Assembly (NCBI GenBank): GCA_021776785.1
Contig: JAJFFF010000013.1
Location: 1 to 64,000, forward strand
Origin: Planctomycetota bacterium
GTDB taxonomy: Bacteria; Planctomycetota; PLA2
DNA length: 64,000 nucleotides
Direction: 5' to 3'
The stretch's first letter is position 1. Each line of letters opens with the position of its first letter. The translations under genes and the position numbers were made by a program. The notes under the pieces are model-generated. The model searched no databases and was not told where the DNA came from. It saw only the letters and a list, made by a program, of their open reading frames with translations. Positions 18,101 through 26,427 of this stretch are shown in pieces.

Positions 18101-20320
18101 GTCGGCCGGATAGACGTGTCCCGCGACGCGCAACGCGCGCAGAGGCTCATCCGAGCGAAACACCAAGATCTGTTTGCCGACGTGGCGTTCGGGCGGACCG
18201 AGCAGCCGGACTTTGGGCGCGGTTCGATCGAACTCGACGCGCACCGATCGTTTCGTTTCGAGCCCGGCCGCGTCGCGCACCGCAAACGAGATCGTGCGCG
18301 CACTCGTGATCGTCACGGGCCAGAAGAATCGACCGCGCGCGTCGGGCTTCAATACGACGCCGTCCACGTGGAGCGTAACGCCGTCCCGCGCCACTTGGCC
18401 CGCGATCGTTGCCTCGCCGCTCCGAGTCGGGTAACGAACTCGTTCGAGTTCCAGTTTGGGCGGAACCGGCGGGAGCGGCATTTCCTTGTCGACAGGACGC
18501 GGCGGCTCCGGCTTGTCATGTTTCGCATCGAGCTTCACGCGGACTACAGTCGGCTTGTTACCGCCGATGGTCTGCGTCGCGCGCGTAAGAAACAAGATCG
18601 CGTACGCGGAGTCGATCGAAGAACCGTAATAGTTCGAACCCCGAGCATGCATAGCTCCGTCGGCACTCTGCGAAGAAACGAGCCGCCGCGCACCGCGCTT
18701 GTACCAGTCGTACGTGCGGTGCTTCGCAGCAAACTGGTCAGCGCCTCCTAGGATGCACGCGCGTTCCACTCCGTAGTATGCGTAGGTCGAGCTGTCCGCA
18801 AACCCGTCGATCATGAGACGTCGGCCCAACTCCGACAGGCCGCGTTGGATGGCCGCGTCCTTGCGGATGGCGTCTCCGGCTTGGCGTCCGTGCATCCCTT
18901 CCAAGCAGATGGTCAAGCTGCTAACACCCGCGGACGTCATGCTGATTAAGTTGCCGGCGTGTCCGTGGTGGTAATTCCAGCCGCCGTCGCCTCTTTGGCT
19001 CTTGCGAAAGTACGCTGCGACGTTTTGCCACGTGTCTTTGGGAACGGCGAAGCCGCGACGGTGAAGTTCGCGCAGGGCGAGCACCGCATATTGCGTGCAG
19101 GAGTTGTCGGAGCGGCCGGGCTTGCCCTTGTCCGTGGGTGTGCGGCATTGATAACCCCACGCGCCGTGCTCGAGCATGCCCTGCACGAGGCGTTGGCGCA
19201 GCGCCTCAAGCGGAACGCGATGGCGCTTGGTGTCGAGTTCGCACAGCGCGAGCGCGAGCATGGCCAAAACGTACGTTTCGCGGTCGCGGTTGGTCGGACG
19301 GAGCGCGGGCCTTCCCACGCGGTCGAAGAGCAGCATCGTGGACTGAAGCGCCTTTTGAATCGCGGGGTGCTTGATCGGATAGCCCGCGGCGCGCAGTGCG
19401 ATCACCGAAAGCGCGGTCGACCCGATCTGATGGTGGGCGTGGGAGTCGCGCACCCACAGCGTGCGGCCGTCGTCGAGCAGGTCGAGCTTTAGAAATCGCG
19501 CCGCGCGTACCACGGCTGCGGCCATCTCTCCCTTCGACAGCGGTGCGGGTTTCTCGTAGCGATCCGCACGCGCCGCGATCCACGACCGCCAGAGGTCTGG
19601 GTCGGGCGGCAACTTCTTGCCCGACATCGTCATCAGAAGACAGTGCGAGCCGTCGCGCACGTCGTCGTCTTGGTCCGCGATCACGAGCGCCACGGCGGTC
19701 AGGATCGTGAAGTCGGGTGTCTTGTCCGCCCACGCGCGGCACGCGGTCGGTTCCAGACATGTGCGCGCGATGGCGCGGGCCCAGACTAGGAGTTCCTTGG
19801 GGCGCACGGTGAGTCCGCGGCGCAGCAACGCGTCGTAGGCGATCGGCGCAAGGTCGGGGATGCTCAGATAGCGACGTAGCTCGGCCTCGGGTAACACCGA
19901 CGGCGCGAGCACCGTCAAGACGTCGGCGGCTCCCGGTCGGTTCTTGCGCATGTGGCCCAGCAAGAGCGTGCGGTGTGTTTCGTAGCCGAATGCCAACGCG
20001 TACGCGAGCTTGGCGCGCACCCTGTCGTCACGCGCGCGGCTGTACGTTGCAGCGGCGATCGCGAGGCGTTCTGTTTCCGGCCCTTCCGCCAGCGCCGCGG
20101 CGGCGAGCAAAGCGACGTCGGCGTGGCTCTTGGCATACTCGACGCAAAGGCTCGCGAGCACTTTCCAGCCGGGTACATCTTTGCGCGAGAGCATACGCAA
20201 CCCGATGGCCGCAGGTTCGCCCGTGGGATGGAACCGGATCGTCTTCGCGAGCGCTGAAACGCTCGGCTCCTCCGCCGTCGCTAGCCCACAAAGCAAAATC
20301 AAGATCCACGCGCACCGCAT
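15101..20320 (-). CDS. Giant secreted protein: cyclase-like toroid repeats, LamG-like domain, HELGH metallopeptidase-like domain
   Basis: A 1739-residue protein with a signal peptide (MRCAWILILLCGLATAEE). Residues about 30-260 are helical; about 270-600 are prenyltransferase/squalene-oxidase-type alpha-toroid repeats (QRGDGGWNYHH, MLEHGAWGYQC, SADGAMHARG); about 640-790 are beta domains; about 795-960 look like a LamG/concanavalin fold (LVLDGKSTLRIDGRPYPQTF, TLECWAR, WAHFAFVFDGKKARFFANG, IDEVRFSNG); about 1070-1150 a carboxypeptidase regulatory-like unit. Near residue 1471 is SHELGHVFEFWHH, a zincin HExxH motif resembling M60-type peptidases, though the third ligand is not certain. The product is probably an exported, substrate-binding protease or glycan-associated protein; cyclase activity is not implied. 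Confidence 0.75.
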   Translation of the reverse strand: MRCAWILILLCGLATAEEPSVSALAKTIRFHPTGEPAAIGLRMLSRKDVPGWKVLASLCVEYAKSHADVALLAAAALAEGPETERLAIAAATYSRARDDRVRAKLAYALAFGYETHRTLLLGHMRKNRPGAADVLTVLAPSVLPEAELRRYLSIPDLAPIAYDALLRRGLTVRPKELLVWARAIARTCLEPTACRAWADKTPDFTILTAVALVIADQDDDVRDGSHCLLMTMSGKKLPPDPDLWRSWIAARADRYEKPAPLSKGEMAAAVVRAARFLKLDLLDDGRTLWVRDSHAHHQIGSTALSVIALRAAGYPIKHPAIQKALQSTMLLFDRVGRPALRPTNRDRETYVLAMLALALCELDTKRHRVPLEALRQRLVQGMLEHGAWGYQCRTPTDKGKPGRSDNSCTQYAVLALRELHRRGFAVPKDTWQNVAAYFRKSQRGDGGWNYHHGHAGNLISMTSAGVSSLTICLEGMHGRQAGDAIRKDAAIQRGLSELGRRLMIDGFADSSTYAYYGVERACILGGADQFAAKHRTYDWYKRGARRLVSSQSADGAMHARGSNYYGSSIDSAYAILFLTRATQTIGGNKPTVVRVKLDAKHDKPEPPRPVDKEMPLPPVPPKLELERVRYPTRSGEATIAGQVARDGVTLHVDGVVLKPDARGRFFWPVTITSARTISFAVRDAAGLETKRSVRVEFDRTAPKVRLLGPPERHVGKQILVFRSDEPLRALRVAGHVYPADGRVVRAAVKIREGARAFSWTGTDLAGNEGRGERKLGAFNRHLVLDGKSTLRIDGRPYPQTFTLECWARSTAPPRGCLVACTEGSGFGIAWGSKRFPFPNGFVRVGRDYVYQGINRPLKKDAWAHFAFVFDGKKARFFANGKLHSEADAPGPRVMSGRPLYIGAEPNQHGHPHDFFTGAIDEVRFSNGVRYTSDFKPARNFMRDSHTLGLYHFDRDTLAAGLALDDSRFLLHARVIGTPKIEGASPRGDALEDARAELRKEVAPAHAVALSDQQRNAQNGAARTAAQKHLGLVAVTIRVVSPTGIPYGGLAVRALHDALDIAADVATTDANGDAIIRLPRGPWRVDLATPVPQAGRVIFARVPVAVRGPARHEVVLDATRTVQFRTADGDRRAAHTIFLTWADQSFAKRVVAHEGQLEIMTAGKNTIWLQAVRRPDERGGYIIRRPIGLGNTTIETEPKDATEHVFRSGGRVINARYTSSDGVPLDLSFKTKKTRTMRIAGPLGDVVLHVASESGGRKYGFYPRPYPVDGKQVVFTGAPRFDIGVGSCQNWRPQYNERKNSVSFRVFLTTKSGLMLKPDAPYTVAWQQMFEGKVRFEGETEPAAPVITAPIARKQFGNLRYKIHVRGPGFNGRVEVAAYDQIAEVRYGKVRTWCFPPVAPNARHWAACVDRAIRAYELTTPRHRNLVDIERSIHMPLPIIGMGGPRGNNGWMWLPEPSLYGFWGTYYWTGLLSHELGHVFEFWHHNPFVTKLMVQAGRRAGRKLQSIRLGMSRVPEGNRYLPLLEAITNGDLEFKTRFEDEDDKITIVNDAAGDGVFVPNLEITGEDGFLTWFSRSRFGEEANTKRAQFAGAWSWVLTVAGFSDSEIQFAILSRAAGTNLAWLARMRGIVVHDYRLDAALGILEKGPILDGKQRHALTHKWRTRRFTEDLAQEEKDMLGELGDRMERVRALLSLARESLLRGNDSEAERVILSAMEDARRGGATMLDTAAIEAAPYWAGR

Positions 20321-20515
20321 TCCGCGAGTATAGGCGGTGGCGCGGTGTGGCGCATCGGCAAGTGAACGACTTGCAGCGCCGCTCGAGCTCTTTGCTCGAT
20401 TACGGGCGATGTGTCGACACGAATGCGCTGAGCGGAGCCGTCGATGGTTCCGCCCCGTGGCTCACGGAAGTCGCGCCGCCGCGGCCGACCGTGGCGATGA
20501 TTGCTCCGAGGGCTT
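20321..20515. other. Intergenic stretch, nothing recognised
   Basis: 195 bp between two minus-strand genes. It should carry the promoter of the 1739-residue protein gene. No repeat, hairpin with T-tract or ORF with family features was seen. Confidence 0.3.
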
Positions 20516-21079
20516 CTATTCCAGCAGCGCGATGATCGCGTCGGTGATGTCGAGGCCGCCCGCGTGATAGACGACGTTGCGGTTGATGTTTTTTAAGATG
20601 TCGGAGCGGTTGTCGAGGTTCATCTTGCTGCTGTCGAACCGCGTGACCAGGATGATCCCTCTCGCATCGGCGTAGCCGCGGATGAGGCGTGCGATTTCCG
20701 TGTAGACCGAACCATAGAGGCTCGATTCGCGTTTTAAGAGATCGGCCTTTGCAGCGCGCTGCGCGCCCCGAATCTCAGCGTTCTTTTTCTCGATGCGCAC
20801 GTCGAGCTTGCGGTATTCCGGCGAGCCACTCTTGGCCTCGTTGCGCTGCCGCGTAAGCGCCTTGATCTCGCTCGAACCTTGGGCAACTACTTTCTCGATG
20901 CTCGCGACGTCCGCTCGAATCTCAGCCATGCCCTTCGCGAATGCGGGATGCTGCTTAAAGATTTTGGCCACGTCCACCAAAGCAATCGGGTTGGCGTCGG
21001 CTTGCTCGCCGGCGTTCACGAAGAGCGAAAGAAAAACGAGGGCGACGGCCGCACCCGCCATGAGGTTTCGATAGCGCAT
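20516..21079 (-). CDS. OmpH/Skp family periplasmic chaperone
   Basis: A 187-residue protein with an N-terminal signal peptide (hydrophobic AAVALVFLSLFVNAG), an ALVDVAKIFKQHPAF segment matching the OmpH opening, a long charged coiled coil (residues about 55-130) and a C-terminal VTRFDSSKMNLDN...VVYHAGGLDITD typical of the planctomycetal branch. Skp-like proteins hold unfolded outer-membrane proteins in the periplasm, which argues for a diderm envelope. It stands alone and diverges from the ECF sigma operon. Confidence 0.88.
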   Translation of the reverse strand: MRYRNLMAGAAVALVFLSLFVNAGEQADANPIALVDVAKIFKQHPAFAKGMAEIRADVASIEKVVAQGSSEIKALTRQRNEAKSGSPEYRKLDVRIEKKNAEIRGAQRAAKADLLKRESSLYGSVYTEIARLIRGYADARGIILVTRFDSSKMNLDNRSDILKNINRNVVYHAGGLDITDAIIALLE

Positions 21080-21192
21080 GCCCTCCCCTCGACCGATTTT
21101 CCGCTCCGATTGAGGGAAACGACGTCGATTCTTCGGTTTTGCCCGGCAGCGTGCAATCGATCGGGCGGCCCGTTCGTACTCTGAGTGAGCCC

Positions 21193-21681
21193 ATGGTGTC
21201 CCCTGAATCTTCTGCCCTCGATGCCCTCTTAGATCGGGGGTTTCGGTATGCGCTCGCCTTGACGCATGACGCGACGCGCGCCGAGGATCTTTTGCATGAC
21301 GCGGTGGTCTCGATCCTGCGCCGCAAGCAACTCGACAACGTCGGCTATCTCCTGACCACGATCCGCAACCGGTTCATCGACCTGTATCGCCGCGAGCGGC
21401 TGGTCGTGATGCTTCCGCTTGACGAATCCAACGAGGAGGTCTTGGAGACCATCGACGCGCCCGACATGACGCTCGATCCCGAGAAGCTTGAGAAGGCCCT
21501 CGCTGCGTTGCGGCCGGCGGAACGCGAAGCGATCTATCTTTTCAGCGTGGAAGACTACACGGCGCAAGAGATCGCCGACGCTACCGGTCGCCCGCGCGGA
21601 ACCGTCTTAAGCCTGATGCACCGCGCCCGTCGCAAACTGCGCGCGTGGATGGCGCCCAAGAACGTGGAGGCACAACAATGA
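21193..21681 (+). CDS. ECF-type RNA polymerase sigma factor
   Basis: A 162-residue sigma factor: region 2 (ATRAEDLLHDAVVSILRR, then VGYLLTTIRNRFIDLYRRER, residues about 25-80) and region 4 (LAALRPAEREAIYLFSVEDYTAQEIAD then RGTVLSLMHRARRKLR, residues about 100-152). Start ATG at 21193 follows weak ribosome-site signals; an upstream TTG is possible. It overlaps the next gene by four bases (ATGA), giving a sigma/anti-sigma-like/LRR operon, so its activity is probably held by the downstream membrane protein. Confidence 0.9.
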   Translation: MVSPESSALDALLDRGFRYALALTHDATRAEDLLHDAVVSILRRKQLDNVGYLLTTIRNRFIDLYRRERLVVMLPLDESNEEVLETIDAPDMTLDPEKLEKALAALRPAEREAIYLFSVEDYTAQEIADATGRPRGTVLSLMHRARRKLRAWMAPKNVEAQQ

Positions 21682-22232
21682 CGATGCAACGCATGCTCCG
21701 CGATCACTACGAATCGAAAACGCTGCGCCCCGAGGCGCGCGCCCGGATCGCGAATCTGGTTCCTGAACAAAACGACCGCGGTCGATGGGTGCGCGCCGTC
21801 ATTCCGTTCGCGATGGCCGCGACGGTTGTGCTCGCCGCGCTTCTCGGAGTGTTTGCGCAAAGCCCGGCCGCGAAGCTGGGCGCGGAGATCGCACACAACC
21901 ACGCGCGCGGCCTCGAACCGGAGTTTGAGACGGCAAGCTACGAAGAACTCACGGAGCGCATGCACCGGCTGGACTTTGCCGTGCGTGCACCGAACCGGCT
22001 CGCGGCGCGCGGTTTTCGTTTGGTCGGCGCTCGCTATTGCTCGTTGGACGGGCGCATCGCGGCGCAGTTGCGACTGGTCGATGCGCGCGACGAAACACTA
22101 ACGCTCTATCTGGTCCGCAGCGGTCACCGCATGGAAGCGGCGCGACGGCGGCATAGCGGTGTGGCGGTGGAACTGTGGCAAGAGGGCGAGCTGACCTACG
22201 GACTCGCCCAAGGAAACGAAGGAAAAAGATGA
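21678..22232 (+). CDS. Single-pass membrane protein, likely anti-sigma factor
   Basis: A 184-residue protein with a short cytoplasmic part, one membrane helix (about residues 39-58, FAMAATVVLAALLGVFA) and an extracytoplasmic domain of about 125 residues with a beta-rich end (CSLDGRIAAQLRLVDARDETLTLYLV). Starts on ATGA inside the sigma stop codon. The position and topology fit an anti-sigma factor; the usual HxxxCxxC zinc motif is absent and the cytoplasmic arm is short, so it would be a non-ZAS type. The anti-sigma role is inferred from context, not from a recognised domain. Confidence 0.6.
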   Translation: MTMQRMLRDHYESKTLRPEARARIANLVPEQNDRGRWVRAVIPFAMAATVVLAALLGVFAQSPAAKLGAEIAHNHARGLEPEFETASYEELTERMHRLDFAVRAPNRLAARGFRLVGARYCSLDGRIAAQLRLVDARDETLTLYLVRSGHRMEAARRRHSGVAVELWQEGELTYGLAQGNEGKR

Positions 22233-23035
22233 GAACACTCGCCGCGTTATTGCTCCTGATCGCCATGCCGGCCTGGGGCGCCCCCGAGCCGGAGCCGACC
22301 GTCACAAAACTCGTCCTCGATCTTAGTAAGGCGAAGGTTTCAGATCTCGCGCGGACGCCGGGCCTGACGTCGCTGACGCTCACCGGACCGTACGACAGCA
22401 GTTGGTGAGAACGCGTAACCCCTCTTACTGACGCCGGTCTGGCGTCGCTCGTTACACTGCAACCGAACCTGCGCGTTCTCCACGTGGGCAGCACGCGCAC
22501 GCTGACCGATGCTGGTTTCGCGCACCTGGCTGGGCTCAAGCATCTGGAGCGCCTGGTTGTTACGCGCGCGCCCAAGATTACGTCGAAGGGCGTCGCGCAT
22601 CTTGCCGGACTTCCACTTCAGCGCGTGACACTCCAATGGTCGATGCTTGACGACGCGGGGCTCGCATCACTGGCGCGCATCAAGACGCTCACGCATCTTC
22701 ATGTGGGGCGGTCGCGCAAAGTGACCGACGTTGGCGTCGCGAAATTGGCCGCGCTGCCGAAGCTGCGCACGCTCAACGTGAGCTTCGCGCACGGGGTCAC
22801 CGATGAGACGCTCGCCAAACTTGTCAAGCTGCCGCTCACCGATCTCGACTTGACGTCGGCCGGCTGCGCCAAAAGCGTCACATCCATGAAGTTCACAGAC
22901 GCCGGCTTGCGTCTGCTCGCCACCATGCCGACGCTCAAGCGAGTTGTGCTCTATCGTGCGCCGCACGTGACGAGCAACGGCGTCGCGAAGCTGCGTGCGA
23001 CGGGTCGCAGCGTTTTGTTCAACGGCGGCGACTGA
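22229..23035 (+). pseudogene. Secreted leucine-rich-repeat protein interrupted by one in-frame TGA
   Basis: From an ATG overlapping the preceding stop (ATGA) the frame encodes a signal peptide (LAALLLLIAMPAWGAPE) and the start of LRR repeats, then meets TGA at 22406-22408 (codon 60, after YDSSW). The same frame stays open to 23035 and continues the LRR pattern without a shift (LTDAGLASL, LTDAGFAHLAGLKHLERLVV, VTDVGVAKLAALPKLRTLNV, FTDAGLRLLATMPTLKRVVL). So the intact gene would be 268 residues. The downstream part alone could only start at a GTG (22484) with no signal peptide. Nonsense mutation, sequencing error or recoding cannot be told apart here. Confidence 0.75.
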
Positions 23036-23110
23036 GTCGGCCTGCGCCGCTCGAGTTCAACCGGGGGCGGACCCTACCGACATCGGAACGGGCCCGCGCC
23101 CCATCGATCG

Positions 23111-23665
23111 CTAGCTCAGGCGCGCGCGTAGCCATGCTCGCGCGACGCGCCAGTCTTCGCGTGCCGTGCGTGGAGCGACTCCGAGGATCGCGGCAACTTC
23201 GTCGTTGGTGTAGCCATACGCATACCGAAACAGCGCCACCGACGCGGCGCGCGCGTCGATCTTTTGAAATTGCTCCAAGGCGGCGGCGAGATCGAGATCG
23301 ATGCCGGGCGGTGCGGATTCGGCCTCCCCGATGTCAACGCGGACCCAATCAGACCCGCGTTTGATGCGATCCTTGCGGCGCGCGTGATCGACTAGAACGC
23401 GCTCCATCGCTTGGTCCACCGCGCCGTGCAGGTGGCGGGTGTTCTCGTAGTCCAAACGCCCGTCGCGCTGGATGCGCATCCACGCTTCGTTCACGAGTGC
23501 GGACGTTTCCAGCGTGTGGGGCCGCCCCTCGTGGCGCATCTTGGCGCGAGCCAGTGCATGCCACTCTTCCCAAACGAGCGCGAATAACTCGTCCCACGCG
23601 GCGGCGGCCCCGCTGTTCGCGCGCTTTAAGATGTCGCCGATGCGGCTCTTGGAAGGGGTTGTCAT
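23111..23665 (-). CDS. ECF-type sigma factor, planctomycetal/acidobacterial group
   Basis: A 184-residue sigma factor of the group named for ECF genes in Rhodopirellula: MRHEGRPHTLETSALVNEAWMRI, HLHGAVDQAMERVLVDHARRKDRIKRG (the family usually reads F...A...MR..LVD.AR...), then region 4 with ALFRYAYGYTNDEVAAILGVAPRTAREDWRVARAWL. It diverges from a Ser/Thr kinase gene across only 50 bp. In this lineage such sigma genes are commonly paired with Hanks kinases, and control by phosphorylation is a reasonable inference. Confidence 0.9.
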   Translation of the reverse strand: MTTPSKSRIGDILKRANSGAAAAWDELFALVWEEWHALARAKMRHEGRPHTLETSALVNEAWMRIQRDGRLDYENTRHLHGAVDQAMERVLVDHARRKDRIKRGSDWVRVDIGEAESAPPGIDLDLAAALEQFQKIDARAASVALFRYAYGYTNDEVAAILGVAPRTAREDWRVARAWLRARLS

Positions 23666-23715
23666 GGAAGCGGTGCTGGTGCTCGTTCGCCAGCTGCTTT
23701 AGGTTAACGCCGCCG

Positions 23716-26427
23716 ATGAATCGGGAGCAATGGCAAAGGGTCCGGTCGATCTTCGACGCGGTAGTGGAGCTCGACCGCAACGAGCGTGCGCGTCGCCTCG
23801 CGGACGTGGAGCCGTCGGTCAGGGACGAGGTCGCGGCGCTGCTTTCGTCGCACGACGCGATCGTCGACGAGCGCATCGAACCCGGGACGATGATCGACAA
23901 GTACGAAGTCGTGTCCGTGCTCGGCGACGGCGGTATGGGTTCGGTCTACCTCGCACGACAGCGGGAGCCGATCCAGCGCGACGTGGCGCTCAAAGTGATT
24001 CGGGACGGGTTCATTACCGCGGACCTTCTGCGCCGTTTTCAAGCGGAGCGGCAGGTCTTGGCGTCCCTCAGCCATCCCTACATCGCGGCGGTCTTAGACG
24101 CGGGCGTCACAGAGACCAACCGCCACTACTTCGCCATGGAGTACGTGGACGGTGTGCCGATCACCGACTATTGCCGCGACCGAAAACTCGGGCGGCGTGA
24201 GCGTCTTGCACTGCTGGAGAAAGTTTTCGATGCGATCGATCACGCGCACATGCAAGGGGTCATTCATCGCGATCTAAAACCGACGAATGTGCTCGTGACG
24301 GAGCAGGACGGCAAGGTCGTTCCGAAACTGATCGACTTCGGAATCGCGAAGTCCCATCGTACGGCGCACACGCCGCATACGATCACCGGCCAGCTGCTCG
24401 GAACCCCGTCGTATATGAGTCCCGAGCAGGCGCGCGGGCGGACGGTGGATCAGCGCACGGATCTTTGGGCGCTCGGCTGCTTGCTGTACGAGATCGAAAC
24501 GGGAGTACCGACGTTTCCGTGCGAGAACGTGGGGGACACGATCGTCGCCGTCCTTTCGACGGATCCGGACATGACGCGTTTGCCCGCGGACACGCCGGCT
24601 GCGCTGCGTCGGCTACTCCGGCGCTGCCTCGCCAAAGACGTCGAACGGCGCCAGGCGTCAGCCGCCGATGCGCGCTTGGATCTGATTGAGGCGCGCGACG
24701 GTCCTCCGGGGGCGTCGCAAGCTGTGCGGCGCTCGCGCTGGGCGCTCGTGCCATGGGCGCTCGCACTCCTGTTCGCCGCGTTTGCTTTTGGTCCGCGTGC
24801 GAAGACGGAGACGTCGCCGCGTCTCGCCCGTCGTTTGCAGATTCACGCCGCGGGCGTGTCGCGCCGGGAGGGCGCCGCACCGGTGCTCGCGCCGGACGGG
24901 ACGCGTTTTGTGTTTGTTGCCGACCAAAAACTCTGGGTGCGTCGTTTCGACTCGCTGGACGCGTCCGTGATCGCCGGCACCGATGGAGCGAGTTATCCGT
25001 TTTGGTCGCCCGACGGAAACACGATCGGTTACTTCGGAAACGGCCAACTATGTCGCGTGCCCGCCGCGGGCGGCGAAGTGACACGCGTGTACGAACTCAA
25101 GGGATCGGTCGCCAGCGGCGCGGGCGCCTGTTGGACGCAAGAGGGGCAGATTCTCTACAGCCGTGGCAACTCGCCGCTGTTTGCCATCTCGGCGCGCGGA
25201 GGCAACCGACGCACGCTGTACGATCCGCCGAAGGCGCATGTTCATGCTCCCGTTGCGGTTCCGAACGGCGACATTCTTTGCGTTGTGTACGGCCTGCACG
25301 GCGCGAACAAGATCGCCGTGCTTGCGGGCGGCGACGCCTACCTTGTGCTCGACACGGGGAGCCAGCAGATCGGCGGGATCGCGTGGGCGCCGTCGGGGCA
25401 CATCGTGATGGAGCAGGCGCCCGTGGACGCCGGACTTTGGGCGGTGCCGTACGACCCTAAGACGAGGGTTTGCGGTGCCGGGTTTCGCATCGCTCCCGAT
25501 GGAGGTCGCCCGAGCGTGGCCCAAAACGGTGCGTTGCTGTACGTCCCGTCCATGTTTGCGGAGAGTACACAGCTCGGTTGGGTTACGCGCGACGGAGTCT
25601 GGCTCGGTAATGTCGGCGCGCCCGACCGTCAGTTTCTGTTCCCTCGCCTTTCGCCGGACGGCGCGCGTCTCGCCGTCACGCAACGGTCGCGCGGTCGCTT
25701 AGACGTTTGGATTCACGACCTCGCCAGCTCCACGCGCTCGCGACTCTCGTTTGAGCCGAACTTCGCAAGTTTGTTTCCGGTCTGGACGCCGGACGGTGAA
25801 ACGGTCATCGGCCACAAGAGCACAACGGATGCCGCGGGGCGCGTCGATCCGCGGATCTGGATGCGGCGCGCCGACGGCAGTGGCAAAACGCGTTCGCTCG
25901 GGGCGGGTTTTTTGCCGAGTGTTTCGAGCGACGGGAAGTTCGTAGTGTTCGCCACGCTGGCACCGGAGATCGTCTACACCGAAGTACACGATCCGACGAA
26001 ACGAAAGACGTTGGTGCGCGGGCAAGTGAATGTGCGCGAGCCCGTGTTCTCGCCGGACGGTGCACTTGTTGCCTACACGTCGAACGAGAACGGCGTGCAG
26101 GAGATTGTGCTGACACGGTTTCCCAGCGGGGACGGCAAGTGGCAGGTGACGCGCGGGGGCGGCGCGCTACTGCGCTGGAGTCCGGATGGTAAGCGCATCG
26201 TGTTTGTGCGCGACAACTCGCTCTATGAAGTGAGCATGTCGCGCGACCCGATTCGCGTGAGCCCGGCGCGCTTGGTGTTGGCGGGCGATCCGCTCGACCT
26301 CGTGCTCGCGCACGGTTTCGATTGGCGAGACGACCGCTTCCTCGTCATTCGCGAGCTGCGCCCGCAGCGGAGCGAGGAAGCGGCCGTGTTGGTGGACGAT
26401 TGGGTTAAGGCGTCCGCGTCACGGTGA
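23716..26427 (+). CDS. Membrane Ser/Thr protein kinase with C-terminal PD40/WD40-like beta-propeller
   Basis: A 903-residue kinase. Residues about 63-330 hold the Hanks domain: glycine loop LGDGGMGSVYLA, VALKVI lysine, catalytic loop HRDLKPTNVLV near 183, LIDFGIAKS near 205, and GTPSYMSPEQARG activation segment. A membrane helix follows at about 340-358 (ALVPWALALLFAAFAFG), then an extracytoplasmic TolB/PD40-like propeller with repeated SPDG, SRDG and WSPDGKRI blades. ATG at 23716 is preferred because upstream residues overlap the divergent sigma gene. It lies 50 bp from that gene, a typical kinase/sigma pair. Its 3' end overlaps the convergent lipoprotein gene by 23 bases. Confidence 0.92.
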   Translation: MNREQWQRVRSIFDAVVELDRNERARRLADVEPSVRDEVAALLSSHDAIVDERIEPGTMIDKYEVVSVLGDGGMGSVYLARQREPIQRDVALKVIRDGFITADLLRRFQAERQVLASLSHPYIAAVLDAGVTETNRHYFAMEYVDGVPITDYCRDRKLGRRERLALLEKVFDAIDHAHMQGVIHRDLKPTNVLVTEQDGKVVPKLIDFGIAKSHRTAHTPHTITGQLLGTPSYMSPEQARGRTVDQRTDLWALGCLLYEIETGVPTFPCENVGDTIVAVLSTDPDMTRLPADTPAALRRLLRRCLAKDVERRQASAADARLDLIEARDGPPGASQAVRRSRWALVPWALALLFAAFAFGPRAKTETSPRLARRLQIHAAGVSRREGAAPVLAPDGTRFVFVADQKLWVRRFDSLDASVIAGTDGASYPFWSPDGNTIGYFGNGQLCRVPAAGGEVTRVYELKGSVASGAGACWTQEGQILYSRGNSPLFAISARGGNRRTLYDPPKAHVHAPVAVPNGDILCVVYGLHGANKIAVLAGGDAYLVLDTGSQQIGGIAWAPSGHIVMEQAPVDAGLWAVPYDPKTRVCGAGFRIAPDGGRPSVAQNGALLYVPSMFAESTQLGWVTRDGVWLGNVGAPDRQFLFPRLSPDGARLAVTQRSRGRLDVWIHDLASSTRSRLSFEPNFASLFPVWTPDGETVIGHKSTTDAAGRVDPRIWMRRADGSGKTRSLGAGFLPSVSSDGKFVVFATLAPEIVYTEVHDPTKRKTLVRGQVNVREPVFSPDGALVAYTSNENGVQEIVLTRFPSGDGKWQVTRGGGALLRWSPDGKRIVFVRDNSLYEVSMSRDPIRVSPARLVLAGDPLDLVLAHGFDWRDDRFLVIRELRPQRSEEAAVLVDDWVKASASR

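Noticed and set aside
22406..22408. Selenocysteine codon
   Set aside because: No SECIS-like hairpin was seen directly downstream, and LRR proteins have no reason to carry selenocysteine; mutation or error is simpler.
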